From Monomorium pharaonis (taxonomy: Eukaryota > Arthropoda > Insecta > Hymenoptera > Formicidae), in the NCBI RefSeq assembly GCF_013373865.1, contig NC_050474.1:23863184-23927183 (forward strand): a stretch of 64,000 bases of DNA, given 5' to 3'. This document shows positions 1 to 14,539 of the stretch, in pieces. Numbering within the stretch: the first letter of the stretch is position 1; each line of letters begins with the position of its first letter. The position numbers and the translations under genes are program-made. The notes under the pieces are model-generated. The model searched no databases, was not told the DNA's origin, and was given only the letters and a program-made list of their open reading frames with translations.

Positions 1-256
1 AAATTTACTTAAAATTGCATAATTAATGGTATATTAATTTTTCAGAACTTATTCTTTTTGAACTTCTTTATTAATAATTTTTAATAAAAATTATACATTT
101 CTGTAATTATCTAAATATATAATGTTCTTTATAGCTAATTGTATATTTGATCTATATCACGGAAACGAGCGGCGTTCATTTCAGAATTTAGGTTATTTTA
201 TGTCTTGCCTAAGATATCCTTAAAGCGGATATTAATGCGAAAAAATGTAGGATTAC

Positions 257-411
257 CTTTTGACAGTAGCACAATCACCTCGTTCTGCGCTAAGCAGGAA
301 ATGCTTCTCAACTGGGCTAAGAATATAGTCAGTGGATGCCTCTAACGATTGCACAGAAGGCGGTCTTGCCTCATTTGATAGCAGATCCTGCTGAGACTCC
401 GATGGATTCAT
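257..411 (-). CDS. First coding exon of a TRPC/TRP-gamma-like cation channel (partial, gene runs off left edge)
   Basis: The minus strand has an ATG at 411 followed by 51 open codons plus two bases, ending at a splice donor (AAAAG|GTAATC, intron from 256 leftward). The peptide begins MNPSESQQDLL and contains the stretch SPVEKHFLLSAERGDCATVK. That E-K-x-F-L-L-x-x-E-R-G-D-x-A-x-V-K pattern is the start of the N-terminal ankyrin region of TRPC-type channels (trp, trpl and trp-gamma in insects), which form Ca2+-permeable plasma-membrane channels. No following exon is visible in bases 1-256, so the rest lies outside the window. The segment has higher GC content and coding-like codon use compared with its AT-rich surroundings. 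The exact paralogue cannot be told from this exon. The family call is inferred from one motif, and the open frame with a donor in phase 2 is directly seen. Confidence 0.6.
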
Positions 412-614
412 TTTGCTCTAACATATCCGAAAAAATGTTTACACACGCTGAACAAGCTGCTAAAGCTGTTAAAATTATAAAACGTCAGTAGTGGAAAAAA
501 TTTGAAATAGATTTCATAGAAATATTGATTTAAAAGATGTATCTATAGAAAATGTTATTTGTAACAAATTTAATTAAAATACGATATTTATGTATACATT
601 TTACACATATATAC

Positions 615-618
<4 letters not shown>

Positions 619-709
<91 letters not shown>
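619..709. repeat. (AC)n microsatellite
   Basis: An uninterrupted AC run of about 90 bases. Confidence 0.97.
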
Positions 710-713
<4 letters not shown>

Positions 714-1213
714 TATTACATTTTAATATTTAAAAGTACAAAATAGATATATAAATAGGCAATAAAAATAAAATAAAAGAAATGTATTTTTTACATAATT
801 TTTTACTATTTCTTTACTATTTTAAAACCTGTCTAAGAAAATAAAAAGTTATAGATAACCAATAAAAAAATAAAGGAAACTTATTTAACCATGACAAAAT
901 GTAAAATAAATATTTTAAGTAAATGTGACTATATTATACAGATATCATTGTTTAATATATCAGTATGCCTAAAATTTTACATTTTATGAAAAGTCAATTA
1001 TTAAAAAATCTTTATAAAATTTTGAAAAAAATTATGTAAATTACACACATTATCAAACACAAATGAACAACTACATTATAAACACATTATAACATTTTTT
1101 TTCATAAATTTTTTAGTTTTGAAATTAAAAAATATTTGATAGAAAATGGGTTTTGACATAAAAAATGTTATCGAATTTTTTTCTTGTGAGTTTTTCCGGG
1201 TTTTCCGGTCCTA

Positions 1214-1298
1214 GAGTCTTACCGTATTATCCAGTATTGTATGGTATCGGCATTATCGCTACGGGATACGTGCGGATCGGGTGAGAATCTTTTTTACA
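1214..1298. repeat. Dispersed repeat, copy 1
   Basis: This segment, from GAGTCTTACCGTATTATCC to the GTGAGAATCTTTTT end, recurs at 2486-2573 in the same orientation with only a few substitutions. The flanking bases differ. Its nature is unknown. Confidence 0.75.
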
Positions 1299-2485
1299 CA
1301 AATTTTTTTCCGTTCTTCGAGAAATCGGCGTTCTTGTAAGCGTCTGGTTTTTAACCCAGAAAACGTATGACCCGTTTTTGAATTCTACATAATATAGCAG
1401 AGCATAATGCTAGTAATAAAGGGAATATTGCGTATAATAAATATGTATAATGGTGACTGTTTTTTTGAGTATCAAACATATAAATTCCGCAATTTTAATT
1501 AATTTCTACAATATTAGTTTTATTGTAATTATTATTGTAAGAAATCATTGTCATCAATTGAAAAAAAGATATTCTAACACTTAGAATGCTATTTTTAAGA
1601 TAACTTTTTTGTTTTTTATCAGATAATATTTCTTTAAGTTATAACAAAAAGTAAGCTTTAAAGTGAAAAAAAATTGAAGAAATATAATTTTTTAATTTGA
1701 TAACTGAGAAATAAAATAAAGTAAATAAAATTCGTAAAGGCAAAATTAAAAAACACATTTAACACTTTATGTTTTCTCTTTGAAATATAAATTTTGGAAA
1801 ACTATGATTCTTTTACAAAGATATTTAACTTTCCGTGAGAAAATCTGAAGTGCTGAAACTTTTGACCGATATTATATTATTATATTTCTTCTTCAATTCT
1901 TTAAAGTTGCTATGTTAAAAAATTGAATTAATTTAAATACAATTTTTTTGTTATGATTATTATTAAATAGTATTAATTTGTTATATTATTACATTTATTA
2001 ATTTTTTTTACCTTGATTATTTATTTTTATTTTTTAAATTATTATATCTTTTAGCTATATTATAATATTTTGCAAATAGACTTTTATAATATTATTTTTA
2101 AAGTTGTCTTTTTTTATTTAATCTGAATTATTTTATTTTATATATAATTATGCTAAATAAATGCACTTTGAAAAAATTATTCCATGAAAACACTCTGAAT
2201 TTTAATTAATTGAAAAATTGTGTAGGAGAGAGATGTCGTCTTTTTTTCATTATCCCTTTTCGATTCGCACCATTTGGTCCATCAGGAACATACTGTACTT
2301 ACACGATTTTTTATGTCGATGTTAACATGCTTGCGCGAAAGATGTCAGACGTAGACTGTCACATCTAAGCGTGCGATTCGACGAAACCTTATGACACTGT
2401 GTCAGGCGGATTGATCTTGGGGGTGCGGATTAAGTACGAGGGCGAGACACCGCGCGTACTGAAAGAAAAGAACAGCCAGATTCAC

Positions 2486-2573
2486 TGGAGTCTTACCGCA
2501 TTATCCAGTATTGTATGGCATCGGCATTATCGCTACAGGATACGTGCGAATCGGGCGAGAATCTTTTTCACTT
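2486..2573. repeat. Dispersed repeat, copy 2
   Basis: A direct-orientation second copy of the segment at 1214-1298, embedded in a GC-richer stretch. The identity is high enough to see by eye. Confidence 0.75.
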
Positions 2574-2867
2574 TCCGTCTAATTCTCTAAATAATGGATC
2601 GCGAGAGTTTCGTGACGGCCAATAGAGACTAAAGCTCTAAAGCTCGTATGCCGCCAACGTGGTCCGGCTCATACTTCTTCATATTTTCCACCGCCCGCGT
2701 GATTATTTGTCTACCTACGACGATGTGGTATCATTTCCGTGTCTAATATGCATTTGTAATAATTCGAGAAACGATTACAGAGAAAAATCATAGGTCTAAT
2801 CACGCATGCCGTTAAAACGTGGAGCTTTTTTATGTCGCGATATATAAAAATTATATTTGATACATTG

Positions 2868-2868
<1 letters not shown>

Positions 2869-2916
<48 letters not shown>
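2869..2916. repeat. (TA)n microsatellite
   Basis: A pure TA run of about 48 bases. Confidence 0.95.
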
Positions 2917-2921
<5 letters not shown>

Positions 2922-3115
2922 ATGTGTACTTATAAATATATGTAATACTTACAAAAGGATGTGCTTACAAACTTAGATTGTAATTATTTTTAAGATATAG
3001 ATGTATAGATTATACGTTTTATAAATAAATAATTTTATATTACTTTTATTCTATTTTACTTTAAAATTATATTAGATGGAAAATTGTGACTTTTCTCTCT
3101 CCTTCCCCCCCCCCC

Positions 3116-3212
<97 letters not shown>

Positions 3213-3248
3213 ATCTCCCTCTGTGTGTCTTGTGTGTGGGTGTTGTGT

Positions 3249-3327
<79 letters not shown>
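3116..3327. repeat. Compound (CT)n(GT)n microsatellite
   Basis: A CT run to about 3207, a short spacer, then a GT run to 3327. The Ser/Leu and Val/Cys frames over it are artefacts of the repeat. Confidence 0.97.
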
Positions 3328-3329
<2 letters not shown>

Positions 3330-4280
3330 GGGTAGGCAGATACATGACTATGTGTAGATGTGGATGTTACTGTGTGCGTGGGTTTGAATATGTATTTTAA
3401 ACTTGGTGAATCATGTTGCATTTGATAAATTTTTTAATCAATCGTATTTAAAAAATATAACTAGTTTTTTTTTTAAAAGTGGAAGACTGACATCATTGGC
3501 AAAAAATTATATAAATTTTTTCTTTTTCGTTTCAAATTACACATTTAAAAATACATCCGTATTATCCGCATTCAACAAAATAATTTTATAAAATACTATT
3601 ATGCTGATTTTCTTTTTAATTGTGTAATTGGTCAATTTTTATAAACTATTTATTTTTAAATGCAAAGCATAGGAATAATAAGTACAGTGTTTATATTTAT
3701 GGATGAAAAATAAAGTAAGTTAATTTTGTTTATTTTAGCTATTTAGACAGAGTGTGCAGTAAAGACATGAATTATTAAAAAGAAAAAAAAGAAAAAGGGA
3801 GAAAAGTTTACTGTTTTAACTTGAAAGAAACCAACGATTAGAATAATGGGACAGGTATATTATACATAGAGATGAACTCACATCCAGCCACTTTGTTTCT
3901 TTTTAATTATATATAGTTACGTATTAAATTTACATACATTATAAGAACAGCGTAGATTATTGAGGACAATGTGATACGTTTTAACGCTATGACAAATCCT
4001 TATAATACTTATCGTAAGCTTAATTAGCTGGATCCATCAATTAATCGTATTGTTTATAACATGCGGAGCTTACAACGAATTCAGTTGAACGTACCAAAGA
4101 GTACACGAAAGACGCATGAAAATCATGTGTAAATTGCAAAGCATAACGATATCAATGGCTTGTTAATAATGTTCTTTGTAAGCATCATAACGTTTAGCAA
4201 AATTAAATAATCTTGCAAAATTTAGTAAAATTATGCAGAAGAAAACTAAACTTTATAAAATATAATTTTTAAAATACAAT

Positions 4281-4317
4281 TGCGCGCGCGCGCGCGCGCG
4301 TGCGTGTGTGTGTGTAT
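4281..4317. repeat. (CG)n(TG)n alternating purine-pyrimidine tract
   Basis: A CG run followed by a TG run, a class of sequence able to adopt Z-DNA. Confidence 0.9.
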
Positions 4318-5840
4318 GTGTAAATTATGAATTCATGAATTTAAAATAAATATTGGAAATAAAATTGCATAATAATCTAGATAGAAAAAATTAACGAGAT
4401 CAATTAAAAAGAAAGAAATATACTTTTCATACAGTACCGAACATTCTAGTAATGCAGCAACTTTGTAACATTTCTGCAACATTGTTGAAATATTGTATTC
4501 TGTACTGCATGTGTATACGAACTTGTTTATTACTTTGATCTTTTAAAATTTTCTCTTCTTTCTCGGTTTTACGAATAATTACACGTATAAAATATCATCT
4601 TCAACAGTTTCTTTAAGAAAGAATGGAATCTCCAAATTGTACAAAAGATAACGAAAGTTGTGGAATAAATGTTGTATACATAATTGAATAGAAATATATC
4701 TCGATCTAAAAATATTGACATAATGTAATATTTATTTTTATTTTAGTAACACTAAAATTTAAAGATTGGTAATTAACTGTTTTCAACATTTGTTCGCTTT
4801 ATAGATATTTCAATAAACAACATTTTTTATGTCATACTTATGTATTTAAATACGATGGTTTTGAGAGCATACAAAATATTGTTAGTATTAAACTAAATTT
4901 GCTGTTAGCAGTAATTAGCACATGCTGCAAATGCGACAAAAAGAATGCGCACAATTACAATTACAGTTATAATACGAATCTATGGTTACATTTACGGTAT
5001 TTCGATAGATCGTCAGGTTGTATGTACATTGAACAAATTGAATAATGAGGCAGGTGGATGTACACGATATTTGATATGAGATTCACGGCTCGGCATTTTT
5101 TGTTATCAGCTTGCACTAATAAATATTTAGCGCTTAATAAAACTAAAAAAAGGTAAAGATAGTTTGTTCATAAAAAAACAAGTCTGTACATAGCGCTTGT
5201 TTTCTTAAGAGATAGAATAAGAAAGATGATACAAAACACACAAGAGATCAGTTTAATGCTTTAGCTATAAATTATGTATGTACATATATCCAACACAAGC
5301 ACTGCATTTTATTGCGATGAATTAAATGCAATGAAAATAAAAGGATATTATCTCTTAATGTTGATAAATATTTATATAACTAATAACATAAGTAATAAAC
5401 CACTCAAAAGCACAGAATACCAACAACATAAAATGTGAACATTTCAGCAATATTGTTGCAATATTTTGTAATATTCTGTGCTATATGGAAAATTGTGACT
5501 GGTTCAGCTTGGCAAAGGAATAAGGAATAGAAGCGAATTTTCTTTAAATAAATCTTATTATTTCTTTGTAATATTGCAATAGACGATGAATTATTTTCAA
5601 TTTTTTTAACAAGTTGACGTGCGAGAGATCCGCTTAAGTACAAATCCGCGCTGGTAGTAACGCGATATCCGGCCGTTATCTCAAAGCCAAATGCAGTTCG
5701 GTCGTGACGATGAAGTCGGTTTGGCAAACTGGAGCGTTATGAATCCTCGTTGACATCCGGCATCGAATCCGCAGAATGAATCCGCATGGGACGATCTCGG
5801 ATCTCGGACGAGTTCGGATAACAGCAAGTAGCAGGCCGGT

Positions 5841-9118
<3,278 letters not shown>

Positions 9119-12100
9119 TGCATTGAAAGTCCAAAGTGCAATCTTTAATCAAAGATTGTATCGATAAATCTGTGTATATATATCGCATACATATCGAGTT
9201 AACATTTTTTCACAGTGCGTTATACACAAAATCTAATTACTAGATTCACGTGAATGTTGCACATTTAATGTCTACAATCTTAAGTATGACGCAAATTATA
9301 AATTTACTGATTTGTTGAGTGATTTTATCCGGCAATGTCGAGAATGACTAGAATTACGAAGTGCAACAGGAGCGATGTGCCGTCCGACGCGCACGTACGT
9401 CAGACAATAAATTATATCGGCGTCTTATTATCTGTATTAATATCCTCTGTTTAACAATACCACGACGCACTGAGCAAGATTAATGCGGTGTCTTATATTA
9501 CTTTAATTAACTCTGTACACGACTGCCCTTCATAATCACGTCACCCACAAACTTGTTATCGCGTATTGTTAAAAACTCTGTAGATTTAACGTGTCTTAAA
9601 GTAAATGAGTATTAATGTAAACCTAGATGGGCGTATTCTCTCCTTAATTAACTGACCTTTATTGTTACTTCGCGTAAATTGCATTGTATCAATATTAATA
9701 CTCGGGTTCTTGTACACGCCGTTCGCGTCTCGTTGCGTTACACTAGATGCGCGGCATTATCGCGTTAACGATTAATGGCAGATTCTTTAGTTACTTTAAA
9801 GTTAATTCTGACTTTTACCAATCAAAATATTTTTAAGTTAATAATTGATTTAATTATAAATTAATTATTAACTTTATTTACAAAAAATAACAATTTAATT
9901 AATAATTAATAATGGAATTATAAGACATTTTTCGCAAAATATTGGAAATGTCAATAAGTAATAAATCCAAATTGTAATTTTCAATAATGGAATATAATTG
10001 TGAATAATCTTATATGATTAATTAATGTAATATCTAACATTTAGCTCATTAATTATATTTATATAACGTGAAAAAATTGCAAATATAAAGCAACAAAATT
10101 ACACGATTCTAAATTTATTTGAAATAAATTTTAACCATATTATAATTTGCAACATTCATAAATTATAAATAATGTTACTATAGTTATAAAGATATATTAC
10201 ATGTGATAGATTTTGTAAAGTCAAATAACACAATAATTGATAATCTCTATCCAACATTTTAATAAAAAAAAATTGAATTGATTAAAGAAATTGTTTTGTT
10301 GTTTATTGAATATTAAGATCCAAAATGTGATTTCCATTTTTCAAACATTATAATATATAATTGAGGCAAAATTAACGACGATGCAATTATAGTGTATTAT
10401 TCTTTGAAGTACAGAACAAGTGCATTTTAAAAAGCCATTGATTTAAACTAATATTGTGAAAAATTTTTTCATGTATGAATCTTCATCCCAACATTCATTC
10501 AATTTTATTCCTCGAAAATGGACTAGAGTTGTCTTCTTATCTCGGAATTTTTAAAACATAATGAAGTATAACAGTCAACGTCACTGTCAAAATTTCTCAA
10601 CTGTAAATTAATAAATAAATATGCTAAATCCGAAGGTAACATATGAAAATGTTTAGAAAAACAAGCAGGTGCCGCGGTAAATCCGACCGAGAAAATTAAG
10701 TCAATAAATTTATGGAAACTAAACAGGAACACATACGAAGTTCGCCACATCACTTGACAATAGCGAGAAAATATGAGCTGTAAGATCCACACGCTGTAAG
10801 ATAGTTGAATGAAAATGGAAATTAGCTGAAATAATAGGAAAGTATATCTCAATATTGCGCGAAGGCGGAAAATCACGTAGAGAAGCAACAGAGGATTTAC
10901 TACGAAGACTGATGACAAGCTCAGTGACACGGGAAATCCACCACCTTTGTAAAATCTTTCTGCGCATTTTTATTTGCAGTTCAATTGTCGAGAGTGCGAA
11001 TACATTCATATTACATCACTATGAAACTTGTATTTGTCAAATTAATTCAAGAGTAAAATTATATTTTATAAACAATTTTTATTATTCCGAATAAAATCAA
11101 TGTCAACGCTTTTTATTTAAATTTTTTTTTAATTTCTCTTTTAGAAACTACACTCTGAATTGCTAAAACGTCTGCCATTATTTGAGACAAAAATTTAAAA
11201 AAGAAACATTAATTTTTCAATCAATTACTAATATTTCGAGAAAATAAGTTTCTCTGCTGTATATATTTATATAAAGATTGTTCTTTATTTACAGATGACA
11301 GAAATGTAATAAAATGTAAAATTTTTTCTCCCTCTACAAGTCTACACATTTCTTATTTTCCTAATGTAATAAATTATACAAAGAATTATTAATTACACAG
11401 ACCCACAAAAAAGTATATGTTGTGCTGGGGTCAAGGCCACGCTATTCTTATGTATTTTGATCTGCTAAACACGAATCTGAAATAAAAAATGGAGGTCGCT
11501 GGTTATACGAAACATTCTACACATTCCTTTTCAGGGCAGTTATAACCGATTATTCATAGACTGATTTGTACGATCAGCGATGCCCATTTTTGACTTCAGA
11601 TTTGTGTTTAGCAGGTCAAAATACATAAGAATAACATGGTCTCGACACCAGCACAACATACTTTTTTGTGTTATTAGTAAAAGAAAGATTTTTATAATAT
11701 CTTATATTTTTAAGAATATTTTATATTTTTAATTTAAGATATGTTAAACTTCTTAAAAGTTTATAAATTTCTCTCTTCAGAAATGATAAAATTTCAAAAT
11801 ATTTCAAAATGCATAAACATATATAAAGAATTTTAAGAAAGCTGTAGATCTTTTCCTGAACATTTCTGAAAAACTGTTTCAATTTATATAAAAATCAGGG
11901 AGATTTTCTAAAAGAGATTTCTTACAAGACTACATAAAAATTTTTTTAAATTACAAAAACTCTGAAAAATTAGTGAAGAGAATTATAATTTTTATCAAAA
12001 AATTGGTAAATTATTTATTGATAAAAATAATCCACGTTATTAAAATATTAAATGACAAAATATTAAGATAAATATTTGTATCTTGATATATGACAACAGA

Positions 12101-12331
12101 AAATAATATTTTTCTCGATCAGTATCACCAACTATTAGATGGACAGAGATGTTCAATTTTGCCTGGTTTTCCTTTTCAACAATTCCTTGTTCATCAACTG
12201 GGATTCGATTGAAATGACAGTTCAGATAAATCATTCCCCACAATCGTAGAAGTTCAATTCACCGAACAATCGTCGCATATTTCTGCGGTGAAGCACTCAC
12301 TCCACAATAACAATAATGACAAAACACTCAC
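9119..12331. other. Intergenic DNA, mostly AT-rich
   Basis: Bases 9119-9770 are less AT-rich and may hold the 5' flank of the FMRFamide-like gene. The rest is AT-rich with a MITE at 11405-11671. Long minus-strand frames near 10523-11009 resemble a hydrophobic receptor fragment but match no family I can name. No supported gene was found. Confidence 0.5.
11405..11671. mobile_element. MITE with TIRs of about 80 bp
   Basis: The left end (CACAAAAAAGTATATGTTGTG...) and right end (...CACAACATACTTTTTTGTG) are inverted repeats over about 80 bases, including a shared segment reading TATTCTTATGTATTTTGA. It is non-coding. Confidence 0.85.
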
Positions 12332-12520
12332 CATTCTGTCGACTCTTCGATCTCTTGATGCGTAGGGTGATCGGAAGATCGAGAAATCACGATTGATAGT
12401 AAGATGTCGAAATGAAAAGGACGGCCAATATAGTGGCGGCGTGGTTCGCGCAGCGGTGGTTTGGTGTGGTGGTCGGTGGTGGAATGGGTGCTCGGGGTTG
12501 GCGATGACACCCTTTATAGG
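12332..12520 (-). promoter_or_regulatory. TATA-box promoter and first exon ending in ATG
   Basis: On the minus strand CCTATAAAGG lies at 12520-12511. About 180 bases downstream is GACAGAATG|GTGAGTG: an ATG immediately followed by a strong donor at 12331. This looks like a 5' UTR exon whose last three bases are the start codon, a layout common in insect genes for secreted or structural proteins. Upstream is a GA-rich duplicated motif (GAGGAGGAGAGAT at about 12540 and 12587). No convincing second exon was found to the left, so the gene is unidentified. The signals are seen; the gene is inferred. Confidence 0.45.
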
Positions 12521-12644
12521 ACACCCTCAGCGCACCACGACGAGGAGGAGAGATCCCCTTTTCTCACCCCTCTGGTCAACTCTATGAGGAGGAGAGATGG
12601 TCTCACCTGAATTATGATTGGTCGGAGCGCACAACACGATACCT

Positions 12645-13144
12645 NNNNNNNNNNNNNNNNNNNNNNNNNNNNNNNNNNNNNNNNNNNNNNNNNNNNNNNN
12701 NNNNNNNNNNNNNNNNNNNNNNNNNNNNNNNNNNNNNNNNNNNNNNNNNNNNNNNNNNNNNNNNNNNNNNNNNNNNNNNNNNNNNNNNNNNNNNNNNNNN
12801 NNNNNNNNNNNNNNNNNNNNNNNNNNNNNNNNNNNNNNNNNNNNNNNNNNNNNNNNNNNNNNNNNNNNNNNNNNNNNNNNNNNNNNNNNNNNNNNNNNNN
12901 NNNNNNNNNNNNNNNNNNNNNNNNNNNNNNNNNNNNNNNNNNNNNNNNNNNNNNNNNNNNNNNNNNNNNNNNNNNNNNNNNNNNNNNNNNNNNNNNNNNN
13001 NNNNNNNNNNNNNNNNNNNNNNNNNNNNNNNNNNNNNNNNNNNNNNNNNNNNNNNNNNNNNNNNNNNNNNNNNNNNNNNNNNNNNNNNNNNNNNNNNNNN
13101 NNNNNNNNNNNNNNNNNNNNNNNNNNNNNNNNNNNNNNNNNNNN
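12645..13144. other. Assembly gap of 500 N
   Basis: Exactly 500 undetermined bases, a conventional placeholder size. All frames crossing it are meaningless. Confidence 0.99.
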
Positions 13145-13287
13145 CATGAAAGTTATTTGCCCTCCTGATGCTAACTTTTGTTCCACGATGACAGCAAATT
13201 GTGGGCAAGTTCACAACATACATGCAGTAATTTGCCCGATATGCTCAATCTTGCTTGGCTATCTGGGAGTGTGAAGGTTATTATATA

Positions 13288-13433
13288 GGCCAGTATTCAT
13301 AGTCGGATCTTATATTTAAGATCATCTTAAGTACTGTCTTAAGATGCCATCAGCCAATCACAGAGCTGTATTAGCATCTTAAGATATTGCTTGAGACGAT
13401 CTTGAAATAAGATTCGACTATGAATATCAGCCA
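13288..13433. mobile_element. MITE A1 (146 bp, TA target duplication)
   Basis: The ends are inverted repeats (GGCCAGTATTCATAGTCGG / CGACTATGAATATCAGCCA). It is flanked by TA on both sides. The opposite arm of the surrounding palindrome shows the uninterrupted pre-insertion sequence, which confirms the boundaries. TA duplication suggests mobilisation by a Tc1/mariner-type transposase. Confidence 0.88.
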
Positions 13434-13435
13434 TA

Positions 13436-14036
13436 GCGTGTGTTATCTCATTTTTGTCTGTATGGAAAAAAAATGGTAAATGTAATTAGCAACTTTAAAT
13501 GTGTATGTGTGTGTGAACCTGGCGTATTATTTCGTGAAAATTTATTAATTACTTAGGCCGGTATTCATAGTCGGATCTTATATTTAAGATCATCTAAGTA
13601 CTGTTTTAAGATGCCATCAGCCAATACACAAAGCCGTATTAGTATCTTTTAAGATACTGCTTGAGACGATCTTGAAATAAGATTCAACTATAAATACCAG
13701 CCATAGAGTTCTGTTCTTATTTTCAATAATTATATAATTCCTTATAAATTGCATAAATAGTTTCGTTCAAGCAAAAAGTGTTCTAGTGTAAAGTGAAACA
13801 CAAGACTAACAAAACGTCTTATGTTCCATATGATGAAAACTTTCGTCGCATAAAAACTATTTATGCAATTTATAAGGAATTATATAATTATTGAAAATAA
13901 GAACAGAACTCTGAGTAATTAATAAATTTTCACGAAATAATACGCCAGGTTCACAACACACATACACATTTAAAGTTGCTAATTACATTTACTTTTTTTT
14001 CCATACAGACGAAAATGAGATAACATACGCTATATA
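13436..14036. repeat. Palindrome with arms of about 190 bp, left arm interrupted by a MITE
   Basis: The left arm (13436-13553 plus 13706-13770) is the inverted complement of 13849-14036, with a short non-palindromic centre of about 80 bases. The similarity continues outward on both sides: a TCTGGGAGTGTGAAGGTTATTATA-like segment near 13263-13285 is matched in inverted form near 14097-14113. Confidence 0.85.
13556..13703. mobile_element. MITE A2 (148 bp, same family as A1)
   Basis: It is about 95% like A1 with the same termini. It is flanked by TA, and the right palindrome arm gives the empty site. Confidence 0.88.
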
Positions 14037-14038
14037 AT

Positions 14039-14100
14039 AACCTAACCTAACCTAACCTAACCTAACCAAACTCTAACCTAACCTAACCTTCACCTAACCT
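14039..14100. repeat. Interstitial telomere-type (CCTAA)n tract
   Basis: Several tandem CCTAA units (TTAGG on the other strand, the canonical insect telomere repeat) lie inside the right arm of the palindrome, with a few degenerate units after 14067. The left arm has only GGTTATTATA at the matching place. Confidence 0.85.
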
Positions 14101-14539
14101 TTACACTCCCAGATATTCAAGCGAGATTATCTTTAAACATATCTTTGACACATTTTTATAATTAAAAAATTCAATAATTAATTGTTTAAATAATTATATC
14201 TCAATGCTACTTTTTTCCGCAAAAATTTTATTTTAAAAAGTCGGGTGCTACATTCACACAGTGACAAAAGTGGCTTTCTCAGTAATGTACAGATATGTTA
14301 TGTTTAGGTCAAAAATATAATAGTTATAAAACACCTCAAATAAATTAAAATTAATATTATATTTAAAAATTTTTGCAGGCGACGGTTAATGAAGCAGTTG
14401 CAAACAATTCTGGAAGATGATAATAGTATTGAAACAAAACAATACTAAAAATCAATCTCTTTATTGTCAGGAGTCAATAAATCGAACTACTCCCGATGTG
14501 ATAGATTTGGAAAATGCAAACTGATAAAATATTAAACGT

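Larger units (their letters stand above)
412..5840. other. AT-rich intergenic DNA with microsatellites
   Basis: No coding exon was recognised. It holds (AC)n at 619-709, (TA)n at 2869-2916, a compound (CT)n/(GT)n at 3116-3327 and (CG)n/(TG)n at 4281-4317. It also has two copies of an unknown segment of about 80 bp (1214-1298 and 2486-2573). Bases 2220-2800 are clearly richer in GC than their surroundings and could be a promoter or 5' UTR of the minus-strand TRP-like gene, but no signal settles this. Short frames over the microsatellites are spurious. Confidence 0.6.

Noticed and set aside
3056..3421. Ser/Leu, Val/Cys and Arg/Glu repeat proteins
   Set aside because: Pure products of the compound microsatellite read in six frames. 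The same applies at 619-709, 6881-7034, 55553-55610, 58230-58410 and 60838-60916.
5404..5727. Minus-strand frame of 107 codons downstream of the neuropeptide gene
   Set aside because: It lies after the stop at 5841, in the likely 3' UTR, and has no domain.
10523..11009. Minus-strand frames of 135 and 96 codons, partly hydrophobic
   Set aside because: They look somewhat like a chemoreceptor fragment, but no family motif, splice signals or consistent frame could be shown.
12527..13274. Several long frames on both strands
   Set aside because: They consist mostly of undetermined bases in the assembly gap.
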